A DNA stretch of 31,283 bases from positions 1 through 31,283 of the forward strand of contig CAJPSE010000001.1 in NCBI GenBank assembly GCA_905373185.1, in the 5' to 3' direction. The DNA is from an uncultured Fretibacterium sp. (GTDB lineage Bacteria > Synergistota > Synergistia > Synergistales > Aminobacteriaceae). The notes beneath the pieces are model-generated. The model was not told the DNA's origin. It saw nothing but the letters and a program-made list of their open reading frames with translations, and searched no databases. Position numbers and translations under genes: made by a program. Positions 15,436 to 22,881 of the stretch are shown here, piece by piece. The first letter of the stretch is position 1, and each line of letters begins with the position of its first letter.

Positions 15436-15505
15436 AGGGTGAGTTGAGACGCCGCGGAGTGTTCCGCCCTCATGGGGCTGCGGGCTGCGGGGTTTGCCCT
15501 GCTGT

Positions 15506-15534
15506 TTGACACTTTTTTCATTATGCCTTATTCT
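15506..15534 (+). promoter_or_regulatory. sigma-70-type promoter of the mod-like operon
   Basis: Consensus TTGACA (15506-15511), a 17-nt spacer and TATTCT (15529-15534). The expected start near 15541 falls at the foot of the stem listed next. Confidence 0.75.
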
Positions 15535-15538
15535 GATT

Positions 15539-15587
15539 CCGGCCTGTCGAGTTGTTCCATGAAATAACTCGATGTCCGACAGGCCGG
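15539..15587 (+). promoter_or_regulatory. bulged 18-bp stem at the 5' end of the mod transcript
   Basis: CCGGCCTGTC (15539-15548) pairs with GACAGGCCGG (15578-15587). Inside, GAGTTGTT (15549-15556) pairs with AATAACTC (15563-15570) with one G-U pair and a 6-nt loop. A one-sided 7-nt bulge, GATGTCC (15571-15577), interrupts the 3' side. As DNA it could be an operator over the start point; as RNA it is a stable 5' hairpin. It is too short for the Moco riboswitch. Confidence 0.6.
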
Positions 15588-15631
15588 GGCGTCGTTTCGG
15601 TTCGCGTCGTCCCGTGCGGAGGTTGGGAGGA

Positions 15632-16351
15632 GTGCTGGAGGTTCGGGTCAGAAAACGCCTGGGCGATTTTTCGACGGGTGCGGATTTCGTCCTGGATGGG
15701 GTCGGGATCACCGCCCTCTACGGCCCGTCCGGGGCCGGCAAGACGACCCTGCTCAATATGGTCGCGGGGCTCGTCGTCCCCGACGAGGGGCGCATCGTCC
15801 ACAACGGCACGGTGTTCTTCGATGCGGCGGAGAGGGTCTTTTTGCCGGCGCGGGGGCGCGGCGTGGGGTACGTGTTCCAGGAGCATCGTCTCTTCCCTCA
15901 CCTCTCGGTGCGGAACAACCTGCTCTTCGCCCCGCGTTTCTGCGGCCGGCCGTACAGCCGGTCCTTTTTCGAGCGCGTGGTCGCGCTGATGGACCTGGGG
16001 CCCATGCTGGGGCGCGGCGTTGGATCGCTCTCGGGGGGCGAGAGCCAGCGCGTGGCCATCGGCAGGGCGTTGCTGGCCTGCACGTCGTTTCTGCTGATGG
16101 ACGAGCCCCTGGCCTCCCTGGACGCTCGGCTCAGGGACGAGCTGATGGGGTATATCGCGACGATCCCGCAGGCCCTCGGCGTCCCCGTGCTCTACGTCTC
16201 CCACGCCGAGGAGGAGATCCGGCGTCTTGCCGACCGGGTCCTCATCGTGGAGAGGGAGAAGGAGACCCGGCTGCGTTCCCTGCAGCCCGATCTCCACGGC
16301 CCCGGATGTGAAGCCCTGCGGATGCCGCAGGGTCCCGTAGGGAAAGGATAA
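15632..16351 (+). CDS. modC: ABC transporter ATP-binding protein, ModC-like (short)
   Basis: ATPase that energises oxyanion uptake at the inner membrane, 239 residues. Walker A GPSGAGKTT (31-39), Q-loop Q83, signature LSGGESQR (133-140), Walker B FLLMDEP (153-159) and switch H191 are all present. The C-terminal Mop (molybdate-binding) domain of standard ModC, which is about 350 residues, is missing. The GTG at 15632 is preferred because GGAGG lies 9 nt upstream; an in-frame ATG at 15572 has no ribosome site and sits in the leader stem bulge. It is the first gene of the modC-modA-modB-modD order. Assignment to molybdate or tungstate rests on these neighbours. Confidence 0.82.
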   Translation: MLEVRVRKRLGDFSTGADFVLDGVGITALYGPSGAGKTTLLNMVAGLVVPDEGRIVHNGTVFFDAAERVFLPARGRGVGYVFQEHRLFPHLSVRNNLLFAPRFCGRPYSRSFFERVVALMDLGPMLGRGVGSLSGGESQRVAIGRALLACTSFLLMDEPLASLDARLRDELMGYIATIPQALGVPVLYVSHAEEEIRRLADRVLIVEREKETRLRSLQPDLHGPGCEALRMPQGPVGKG

Positions 16352-16369
16352 GGAAAGGATGATGAAGAG

Positions 16370-17110
16370 ATGGGCAGGAGAATAGTGACGCGTGTTTTTC
16401 CGTTGGCACTGCTGTGCGTCTTTGTGCTTGCCACCGCCGCATTCTGCGGCGTAGCGGTAACCACAGGGGCGGGCTACAAGCAGATGGTCGAGGATCTTGG
16501 CAGGGCCTATCGCGAGTCGGGCGGGTCCCTCGAGGAGATGTATGGCGGTCCCATCGGCCAGGTCCTGGTCCAGATCAAGCAGGGCAGCGGGGCCGACGTG
16601 GTGATCTCGGACAGGGGGGCCCTGGAAGCGGCCTCGCAGGGGTTGGAGTTCGGCCGCATCGAGCCGCTGGGCGAGACGGTGCTGGTCCTGGCGTGGCGGA
16701 AGGGCCTGAGCCTCGAGTCCCCTAAAGATCTGGAAAAGCGGGAGTTCGCCCGGGTCGCCATGCCCGATCCCAAGGCGGCCATCTACGGCCGGGCCGCGTC
16801 CGCGTTCCTGGAGAGCTCCGGCATCGGTAAAAAGCTCGGGGACAGGCTCGCGGTCGTCTCCACCGTCCCCCAGGTCTTCTCCTACCTCGTCTCCGGCGAG
16901 ATGGACGCGGGGTTCGTCAACCGCGTCATGGTGCTTAACGGCGGGCAGAAGCTGGGCGGATGGCTGGAGATCGCCGAGGGATACCCACCCCTGAGGATGG
17001 TCGCCGCGGTGGTCCAGGGGCGGGAGGCGGACGCCGGGGTCCTGAGCTTCCTGGAGTTCCTGAAGGGCGAGAAGGGCAGGGAGATCCTGAAACGTCACGG
17101 CATCTGGTGA
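16370..17110 (+). CDS. modA: molybdate/tungstate-type ABC substrate-binding protein, ModA-like
   Basis: Periplasmic binding protein of 246 residues with a signal peptide (about 1-26, AFCG end). The family fold is recognisable in TTGAGYKQMVEDLGRAY (31-47), VQIKQGSGADVVIS (67-80), the hinge LAWRKG, the proline-rich MPDPKAAIYGRAA and the C-terminal LEFLKGEKGREILKRHGI. The serine-rich oxyanion pocket of classical ModA is altered: TTGAG and GGPIGQ stand where two ligand serines usually occur, so the bound anion is uncertain. The ATG at 16370 is 18 nt after modC. The ribosome site lies in a tandem repeat (GGAAAGGATAA/GGAAAGGATGA, 16341-16362). Confidence 0.8.
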   Translation: MGRRIVTRVFPLALLCVFVLATAAFCGVAVTTGAGYKQMVEDLGRAYRESGGSLEEMYGGPIGQVLVQIKQGSGADVVISDRGALEAASQGLEFGRIEPLGETVLVLAWRKGLSLESPKDLEKREFARVAMPDPKAAIYGRAASAFLESSGIGKKLGDRLAVVSTVPQVFSYLVSGEMDAGFVNRVMVLNGGQKLGGWLEIAEGYPPLRMVAAVVQGREADAGVLSFLEFLKGEKGREILKRHGIW

Positions 17111-17201
17111 TCCAGCTCCGTGCTCTTTTCTGCGCCCTCTCCGGAGGGGCGGGGCCTGGCGGAGCGACCGGCCCCTGTTTCCCGGAGGGGAGGGGAGCTC
17201 C

Positions 17202-17885
17202 GTGCCGGACGATGTTGTCCTGAGCTTCCCCATCCTCCTCACGCTGCGGGTGTGCGTGGCCTGCGTCCTGCTCTACCTCTGCGTGGGCCTGCCCTGCGCC
17301 CGGTTCTGCAGCCGAAGGCGCGGCCTTCTGGCCCGCGCGCTGTCGTTCCTGGTGACGCTGCCGCTGATCTTCCCTCCCGTGGCGATGGGCTTCCTCCTCC
17401 TGCTGCTGTTGGGCAGGAACGGCCCCATTGGGGGGCCCTTGGAGCGTTGGCTGGGGCTGCGCATCGTCTTCTCCGAGACGGGGGTGATCCTCTCCGCGTT
17501 CGTCGCGGGGCTGCCGCTGGTGGTCCGGCCCCTACAGGCGGCGATGGAGCGCCCCGAACTGCGCCGGCTGGAGGAGGCCGCCCGTACCCTGGGGTGCGGG
17601 ACGATGAGGACGTTCCTTTTTGTGACGGTCCCGCAGGTCTCGAGGGTGCTCTTCTCCTGCCTTTTGCTGGGGGTCGCCAGGGCCTCGGGGGAGGTGGGTA
17701 TCACGATGATGCTGGGAGGGAACATCTCGGGCAGGACCAACACCCTCTCCCTGGAGATCTTCAACAGCGTGTCGCGGGGCGATTTCGACGGGGCCATGAG
17801 GCTTTGTGCCGTTCTGGCCGTCGTCGGCACGCTGCTGTACGCCCTGCTGGAGGGGTGCCGCTCGCGGGGGGACGGAGGTTTTTGA
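17202..17885 (+). CDS. modB: molybdate/tungstate ABC transporter permease, ModB-like
   Basis: Inner-membrane permease of 227 residues with about five hydrophobic segments. The coupling EAA loop is LEEAARTLGCGTMRTFLFVTVPQ (about 124-146), followed by the ModB-typical RASGEVGITMMLGGNISGRT (about 160-179). The start is GTG at 17202, with GGGGAGGGGAG just upstream; no in-frame ATG fits. A 91-nt gap separates it from the binding-protein gene, and modD starts 37 nt after its stop. The length matches the family norm. Confidence 0.86.
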   Translation: MPDDVVLSFPILLTLRVCVACVLLYLCVGLPCARFCSRRRGLLARALSFLVTLPLIFPPVAMGFLLLLLLGRNGPIGGPLERWLGLRIVFSETGVILSAFVAGLPLVVRPLQAAMERPELRRLEEAARTLGCGTMRTFLFVTVPQVSRVLFSCLLLGVARASGEVGITMMLGGNISGRTNTLSLEIFNSVSRGDFDGAMRLCAVLAVVGTLLYALLEGCRSRGDGGF

Positions 17886-17922
17886 ACGCAGACGGGGCCG
17901 CCCGAGGGAAGGAGATGCGCCG

Positions 17923-18777
17923 ATGTTTTTCGTACCCGAAAGCCGCATAGAGGCCTGGATCGAGGAGGACCTCCACCTGATGGACCTGACCGTGGACGCC
18001 CTCGGCATAGAGGACCGTCCCGGCTGCGTGGAGTGCTTCCCGAAGGGGGACTGCGTGATCGCCGGGGTGGAGGAGGCCGCCCGGATATTCCGGGCCGTCG
18101 GGGCTCTGGCGGAGGAGGTACGGCCCAGCGGCAGCCGCTTGCCCGCCGGAACCGTCTGTCTCCGTGCTGAGGGGACGGCCGGGCGGCTGCACGCCGTCTA
18201 CAAGGCGGCGCAAAACGTCATGGAGTACGCCTCCGGCATCGCCACGCGGACCGCCGGAGTCGTTCGGAACGCGAGGGCCGCGTCCCCGTCCGTGGAGATT
18301 GCGGTGACCCGCAAGCACTTCCCGGGTACGAAGCACCTCTCCGTGAAGGCTGCTCTGGCTGGTGGGGCGACCGTGCACCGGCTGGGCCTGTCGGAGTCCA
18401 TTCTCGTCTTCGACCAGCATCGGGCCTTCATGGACGAGGCGGAGTTCCTGTCCGCGATCCCGAGGATGGCCGAGCGCTTCCCGGAGAAGAGGATCATGGC
18501 GGAGGCCGGTTCCGTGGAGGAGGCCGTCCGGTTCGCGGAGGCCGGTGTCCAGGTTATTCAGTGCGAGCGTTTTTCGCCCGACGCGCTGCGGGAGTGCGTC
18601 GAGCGGGTGCGCCGAATCCGGCCCGAGGTCCGCATCTCCGCCGCCGGGGGCATCAACGCGGACAATGCGGCGGACTACGCTGCGGCGGGGGTGGACATCC
18701 TGGTCACGTCCTGGGTCTACTTCGGCAGGCCCCAGGACGTCAAGATGAGGTTCTCCGCCGCTCGGGTCCGGTTTTGA
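17923..18777 (+). CDS. modD: ModD, quinolinate phosphoribosyltransferase-fold protein
   Basis: A 284-residue cytoplasmic protein of the nicotinate-nucleotide pyrophosphorylase (NadC) fold. It begins with EEDLHLMDLTVDALGI, has YKAAQNVMEYASGIATRT (the NadC-like substrate region), TRKHFPGTKHLSVKAALAGG, the LGLSESILVFDQH stretch, and a C-terminal barrel with SAAGGINADNAADYAAAGVDILVTSW. The ModD branch is found next to molybdate transporters, and its reaction is not established. Its position after modB supports this rather than NAD synthesis. AAGGAG lies 8 nt before the ATG. No second NAD-pathway gene is nearby. Confidence 0.85.
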   Translation: MFFVPESRIEAWIEEDLHLMDLTVDALGIEDRPGCVECFPKGDCVIAGVEEAARIFRAVGALAEEVRPSGSRLPAGTVCLRAEGTAGRLHAVYKAAQNVMEYASGIATRTAGVVRNARAASPSVEIAVTRKHFPGTKHLSVKAALAGGATVHRLGLSESILVFDQHRAFMDEAEFLSAIPRMAERFPEKRIMAEAGSVEEAVRFAEAGVQVIQCERFSPDALRECVERVRRIRPEVRISAAGGINADNAADYAAAGVDILVTSWVYFGRPQDVKMRFSAARVRF

Positions 18778-18780
18778 CCG

Positions 18781-19665
18781 ATGGGATACCCGACGGGATG
18801 GGCGGAGAAAATCGCGGGATGGGCGTCGCCGTGCGCCCTGGTGGCCGTGCTTGTCCTCTGCGGGTGCTGCCTTGCCGGGGAGGCGCGCCCGGAGCGAGCT
18901 TTCGACGCTTCGTACGGCGTCTTTATCGGGATGAGGGGCGGTGAGGCGCTGAGGGATGAGCGCGTCCTGCGGACCAGGGTGCTGGTCGTCGATCCGGCCC
19001 ATTTCGAGGAGCGGGAAATCGCATTTTTGAAGGTGTCGGGCCACACGGTGTACGGCTATCTGAACGTGGGCTCCCTGGAGGCGTTCCGCCCGTATTACGG
19101 TAGGTTCAAGAGATTTGTCCTGGGAAGGTACGAGAATTGGGACGGGGAATGGTGGGTCGACGTATCCGCCGCGCCGTGGCGGGATTTCGTCGTCTCCGAG
19201 CTGGCCGCGGAGTACGTGCGGAAGGGAATCGACGGGTTCTTCGTCGATAACTGCGACGTCTATCACTACAGGAGGAGCCGCAGGATCTTCGACGGGTTGT
19301 CGGAGGTGCTGCGCCGGCTCTCGGGGTATGGGCTGGAGGTCCTCATCAACGGCGGGGACGAGTATGCGACGGCCGCACTGGAGGAGTACGGGAGCATCGC
19401 AGGCCTGTTCTCCGGGGTGAACCAGGAGACCGTGTTCACCAGGATAAATTTTGACAAGTTAAATTTTGAAACGGGCGCATTCGGCAGGAGTCGGGAGGAG
19501 GACCGACAGTATTTTCTGTCCTACCTGGAGAAAATGGAGGGGGCCGGGGCGAAGATCCGCCTGCTCGAGTATACGCGGGACGCGGATTTGGCGAGGGAGA
19601 TCGAACGCTTTTGCGGGGCCAGGGGGTGGGAGTGCTTCATCTCCGGGTCCGTGGAGCTGGACTAG
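18781..19665 (+). CDS. GH114-family (endo-alpha-1,4-polygalactosaminidase-like) exported protein
   Basis: A 294-residue TIM-barrel protein of the TM1410/GH114 type. It has a hydrophobic export signal (about 17-32); L26-C-G-C29 could be an atypical lipobox, so it may be a lipoprotein. Family landmarks include VVDPAHFEEREIAFLK (69-84), VYGYLNVGSLEAFRPYY (90-106), W-VDV (125-128), a candidate catalytic region KGIDGFFVDNCDVY (148-161) and LEVLINGGDEY (185-195). GH114 enzymes cut galactosamine-rich exopolysaccharide. The ATG lies 3 nt after modD with no ribosome site, so translation is probably coupled. Two AT-rich 15-bp repeats (19444-19473) encode a local duplication INFDK/LNFET. No clear link to molybdate transport. 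Confidence 0.75.
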   Translation: MGYPTGWAEKIAGWASPCALVAVLVLCGCCLAGEARPERAFDASYGVFIGMRGGEALRDERVLRTRVLVVDPAHFEEREIAFLKVSGHTVYGYLNVGSLEAFRPYYGRFKRFVLGRYENWDGEWWVDVSAAPWRDFVVSELAAEYVRKGIDGFFVDNCDVYHYRRSRRIFDGLSEVLRRLSGYGLEVLINGGDEYATAALEEYGSIAGLFSGVNQETVFTRINFDKLNFETGAFGRSREEDRQYFLSYLEKMEGAGAKIRLLEYTRDADLAREIERFCGARGWECFISGSVELD

Positions 19666-19695
19666 CCCGGCCAGTCCTCAGCCGGACGATAAGGG

Positions 19696-19738
19696 AAAGG
19701 GAGCCCTCCCCGGCATTCGGCCGGGGAGGGCTCCCTTT
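19696..19738. terminator. 19-bp convergent terminator hairpin
   Basis: AAAGGGAGCCCTCCCCGGC (19696-19714) pairs perfectly with 19720-19738 around the loop ATTCG. It lies between the converging GH114 and S9 peptidase genes. The T-tracts are short (TTT within the arms), but the stem is very stable and the placement is typical of a bidirectional terminator. Confidence 0.82.
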
Positions 19739-19793
19739 GCGGCACGGTTTCGGCCCGGCCCGCGCCGCGTCGGCCCTTCCATCAATCCTTTCC

Positions 19794-21791
19794 TCAGACC
19801 TTCTCCACGAACCAGCGGACGATCTCCCGCATCCGGGCCAGGCGCGGCCTGGGACGCCCGGACCGGCTCAGCTCGTGGTTCTCGCCCTTGAAGACGCACA
19901 GCCGCGCCTCCACCCCGTTGCGCCGGAGCGCCGTGAAGAACTGGAGCCCCTGGGAGAGCTCGCAGCGATAATCCTCGTCCGAGTGGATGAGCAGGGTCGG
20001 GGTGCGCGCCTGGTCGGCGTACTTGAGGGGCGATTGGTTCCAGAGCTCGTCCACGCCGCTCCAGATGTCGGCCGCCTGCTGGTCCGGGACGAAGAAATAG
20101 CCGATGTCGGTGATCCCGGCCATCGAGACCCAGTTGCAGATGCTGCGCTGCGTGACGGCCGCGCGGAAGCGGTCGGTTCGGCCGACGATCCAGTTGGTCA
20201 TGAACCCGCCATAGGAGCCGCCGGTCACGCCCAGGCGGTCGCGGTCCACGAAGGGGAGCGTGTCGGAGGCCCAGTCCACGAAGGCCATCAGGTCCTCGTA
20301 GTCGACGGTGCCGTAACGGCCCCGGATGTCGGCGAAGGCGTCCCCCTTTCCGTCGCTGCCCCGCGGGTTGCAGAACAGCACGGCGAACCCCTCCGCGGCC
20401 CAGCACTGCATCTCGTGCACGAAGACGTCCCCGAACGTCATCTTGGGCCCGCCGTGGATGTGCAGCAGGGTCGGGTACTTCTTGCCGACCTCGAAGCCGA
20501 CGGGGCGCATGTACCAGCAGTCCAGCCCCTCGGGGGTGCCGTTCTCCAGGCGGACGTACTCGGGGACGCTCAGGTCCTTCCCCTCCAGGGCCGCGGTGTT
20601 GAGGTCCGTGAGGCGGCGCTCCCTTCCGGCCTCCACCAGGTACAGCTCCTGAAGGCCCAGCCCCTCGAGCCCGACCACGGCGGCGCGGCCGTCCCGGACA
20701 TCGTAGTCCTCGATGCTGCGCAGCTCACGGGAGACCTGCACGACGCCTCCGTGCGCGTCGACCGTGTGCAGGTGCGAACGGTATCCGTCCGTCGAGACGA
20801 ACCACGCCCGGTCCCCATCCACTTGAAAGGCCTGGGCCTGGTCGGTCAGGCCGTACCGGCAGTCGCAGATCACGGAGTTCCTCAGGCCCCGGTCGAGCTC
20901 GGGCGTCAGGCATTCCGGGGCGCCGTCCCTCGCCAGGTAGAAGCGCACGTTCTCGTTGTGCCCGTGGCGCTTCATGTCCGTGCCCGTCAACAGCAGGCCG
21001 TCCGCGAACGCATCCGCGCAGGACCAGGCGAAGTGGGCCTGGGGCACGCGCTCGGCCATCTCGCCGGACTCCAGGTCGAACTCCCACACGCCGCTCGTCT
21101 CCGGCATCACGTCCCTATAGACGACCCCCGTGACCAGCGCCCGCCGGCGGTCGGCCGAGAGACGCACCCGGCGGACCTCCATGTCGCGGGGCGACAGGTC
21201 CCTGAGCTCCCCCGAGGCGGGGGTGAGGAGGGAGAGCGTGCGGCGGGACTGCGCGGTGAAGCCCTTGCCGTTCGTACAGAACGGGATCTGCTCGAGAACC
21301 CGATAGTCCGCGTCCTCGAAGCGTTCCGGCTCGCGGGGGTCGACGGTCCGGAGCAGAAGGCGGCCCTCGTCGAGTGCCCAGAGCTCAGTCACCTCGCGGG
21401 GGACCTCGGCCAGGAGGCGCGCCTCCCCTCCCGTTACGGGGATGCTGTAGATGCGGGCGGTCCTGGCGTCGGGGTTCGCGTCAGGTTTCGATGGAGCGCC
21501 CTCGGCGGGCTGGGGCGTCCGGCCGCTGACGAAGATCAGGGCGGTTCCCGAGGGGTCCCAGCAGAAGGCCCGCTCCGCCCCGGACGCGGTCAGGGGGGTG
21601 CACGTCTCTGTGTCCAGGCTGTACAGCCAGAGGTCCGAGAGGTAGCGGTTGCCCTCCAGGTCGGCCCGGTGCACGGCGAAGGCTATCCTCGAGCCGTCGG
21701 GCGAGAAGCGGGGCGCCGACAGGAAACGGTATCGGAGCAGGTCGTGGAACGCGACGCGCGCGTCGGAAATCTTGTCCTCGTGTTTGTCCAT
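19794..21791 (-). CDS. S9 family peptidase (acylaminoacyl-peptidase/prolyl oligopeptidase-like)
   Basis: Cytoplasmic serine peptidase of 665 residues acting on short peptides. The N-terminal half is a beta-propeller with repeated strands (about 25-420) that filters substrate by size. The C-terminal alpha/beta-hydrolase domain carries the triad: S526 in GGSYGG, D607 in HSDEDYRC and H639 in GENHELS. HIHGGP before it forms the oxyanion region. No signal peptide is seen. The ATG at 21791 has AAAGGG about 11 nt upstream, within the last unit of a 13-bp tandem array. It is the last gene of the proB-proA-clc-ptb run, 96 nt after ptb, and fits a peptide-using lifestyle. Confidence 0.9.
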   Translation of the reverse strand: MDKHEDKISDARVAFHDLLRYRFLSAPRFSPDGSRIAFAVHRADLEGNRYLSDLWLYSLDTETCTPLTASGAERAFCWDPSGTALIFVSGRTPQPAEGAPSKPDANPDARTARIYSIPVTGGEARLLAEVPREVTELWALDEGRLLLRTVDPREPERFEDADYRVLEQIPFCTNGKGFTAQSRRTLSLLTPASGELRDLSPRDMEVRRVRLSADRRRALVTGVVYRDVMPETSGVWEFDLESGEMAERVPQAHFAWSCADAFADGLLLTGTDMKRHGHNENVRFYLARDGAPECLTPELDRGLRNSVICDCRYGLTDQAQAFQVDGDRAWFVSTDGYRSHLHTVDAHGGVVQVSRELRSIEDYDVRDGRAAVVGLEGLGLQELYLVEAGRERRLTDLNTAALEGKDLSVPEYVRLENGTPEGLDCWYMRPVGFEVGKKYPTLLHIHGGPKMTFGDVFVHEMQCWAAEGFAVLFCNPRGSDGKGDAFADIRGRYGTVDYEDLMAFVDWASDTLPFVDRDRLGVTGGSYGGFMTNWIVGRTDRFRAAVTQRSICNWVSMAGITDIGYFFVPDQQAADIWSGVDELWNQSPLKYADQARTPTLLIHSDEDYRCELSQGLQFFTALRRNGVEARLCVFKGENHELSRSGRPRPRLARMREIVRWFVEKV

Positions 21792-21815
21792 GACGAATCT
21801 ATCCCTTTCTGAAAG

Positions 21816-21867
21816 CCGATGCTGAAATCCGATTCCGGAGGCCGATTCCGAGGGCCGACCGGGACAG
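21816..21867. repeat. 13-bp tandem repeat array between ptb and the S9 peptidase
   Basis: Four units of 13 bp: CCGATGCTGAAAT, CCGATTCCGGAGG, CCGATTCCGAGGG and CCGACCGGGACAG. The middle two are nearly identical. In transcript sense every unit ends in TCGG, and the array runs into the ribosome site of the peptidase gene. Confidence 0.6.
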
Positions 21868-21887
21868 GATGGCCGTCCCCGAACCCG

Positions 21888-22841
21888 CTACGCGCCGCCT
21901 CGAGGCGTCTGTCCCGCCGAGGCCACGGCGCAGAGCGCGATGGAGTGGAACTTCTCCCCCGCGCTCGAGCCGCGGGAGGTGACGACGATGGGGATCCTCG
22001 CCCCGACGACGATACCGGCCAGCTCGGCGTGGGCCGAGACGAGCAGGCTCTTGCCCAGGAGGTTTCCGGCCGTCATGTCGGGCGTCACCAGGACGTCGAA
22101 CCGGCCGCAGTTCTCGCTCTCGTAGCCCTTGATCGCAGCGATCCCCGGGTCCATCGCCACGTCGTAGGAGATGGGGCCCTCGACGACGCAGCCGGGGATC
22201 TCCCCGTTACGGTTCATCTTCGCCAGTTCGGCGGCCTCCACGGTCTCCTTCATCCTGGGGTTCACCTTCTCCACCGCACAGAGCACGGCCACCCTGGGCC
22301 GCTCCCAGCCCATCGCCCGCAGGGTCCCCACGGCGTTGAGGATCAGGCCCTTCTTTTGGTTCAGGTCGGGGTAGACGACCATCCCCCCATCGGTCACCAC
22401 CACGAGACGGTCGACGCCGGGGATCCGGAAGAACGCGAGGTGCGACATCAGCCCGCCGGACGGGGAGTCCTCGCTGTGCAGGTCGTTGGCGCGGTCGACG
22501 ACGGGCTTCAGCAGGTCCTTCGTGTCCATCCTGCCCTTGACCAGAAAGTCCCCGGCCCCCTCGGCGATCAGCTCGACGGCCCTCTGTGCGGGATTTTTTT
22601 CGGCGCCTTCGGGCACGTCCGCGATGACGCAACTTTCCGGGTTCTCCCCGAGGGCGCGAATCCGGTCCGCGATGAGCTCCCCGCGGCCCGTGAGGACGGG
22701 GTCCCCGATGATGCCCTCCCGCCGGGCCCTGAAGACCGCCTCCAGGACGTGATCGTCCTCCGCGCCGGCCACGACGCACCGGCGTTTGTCCGGCAAGCTC
22801 TTCGCCCTCTCCGCGAGCTCGTTGAAGCTGCGGTAGCTCAT
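21888..22841 (-). CDS. ptb: phosphate butyryltransferase/phosphate acyltransferase family
   Basis: Cytoplasmic enzyme of 317 residues that exchanges CoA and phosphate on short acyl groups (acyl-CoA + Pi to acyl phosphate). The phosphotransacetylase-like fold shows VVAGAEDDHVLEAV, the central DFLVKGRMDTKDLLKPV, VTDGGMVVYPDL, a late VTPDMTAGNLLGKSL and the C-terminal GARIPIVVTSRGSSAGEKFHSI, which are typical of Ptb. Paired with an acyl kinase it would yield ATP from branched or straight acyl-CoAs formed in amino-acid fermentation; no kinase gene is in the window. GAGGAGG lies 9 nt before the ATG. It follows the ClC gene by 40 nt. Confidence 0.87.
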   Translation of the reverse strand: MSYRSFNELAERAKSLPDKRRCVVAGAEDDHVLEAVFRARREGIIGDPVLTGRGELIADRIRALGENPESCVIADVPEGAEKNPAQRAVELIAEGAGDFLVKGRMDTKDLLKPVVDRANDLHSEDSPSGGLMSHLAFFRIPGVDRLVVVTDGGMVVYPDLNQKKGLILNAVGTLRAMGWERPRVAVLCAVEKVNPRMKETVEAAELAKMNRNGEIPGCVVEGPISYDVAMDPGIAAIKGYESENCGRFDVLVTPDMTAGNLLGKSLLVSAHAELAGIVVGARIPIVVTSRGSSAGEKFHSIALCAVASAGQTPRGGA

Positions 22842-22881
22842 GGTATCATGCCTCCTCGTCTCTTTTCCCTTGTCGCTTTCG

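Noticed and set aside
15539..15631. Moco (molybdenum cofactor) riboswitch in the mod leader
   Set aside because: The leader is about 90 nt, shorter than the known class, and the sequence does not resemble the moaA leader as I know it.
15521..17242. Minus-strand open frame (573 codons) across modC and modA
   Set aside because: It spans two real genes and their gap, with no motif or ribosome site.
19611..21812. Plus-strand open frame (733 codons) opposite the S9 peptidase
   Set aside because: No recognisable domain and shadow-like composition; the minus strand has an intact catalytic triad.
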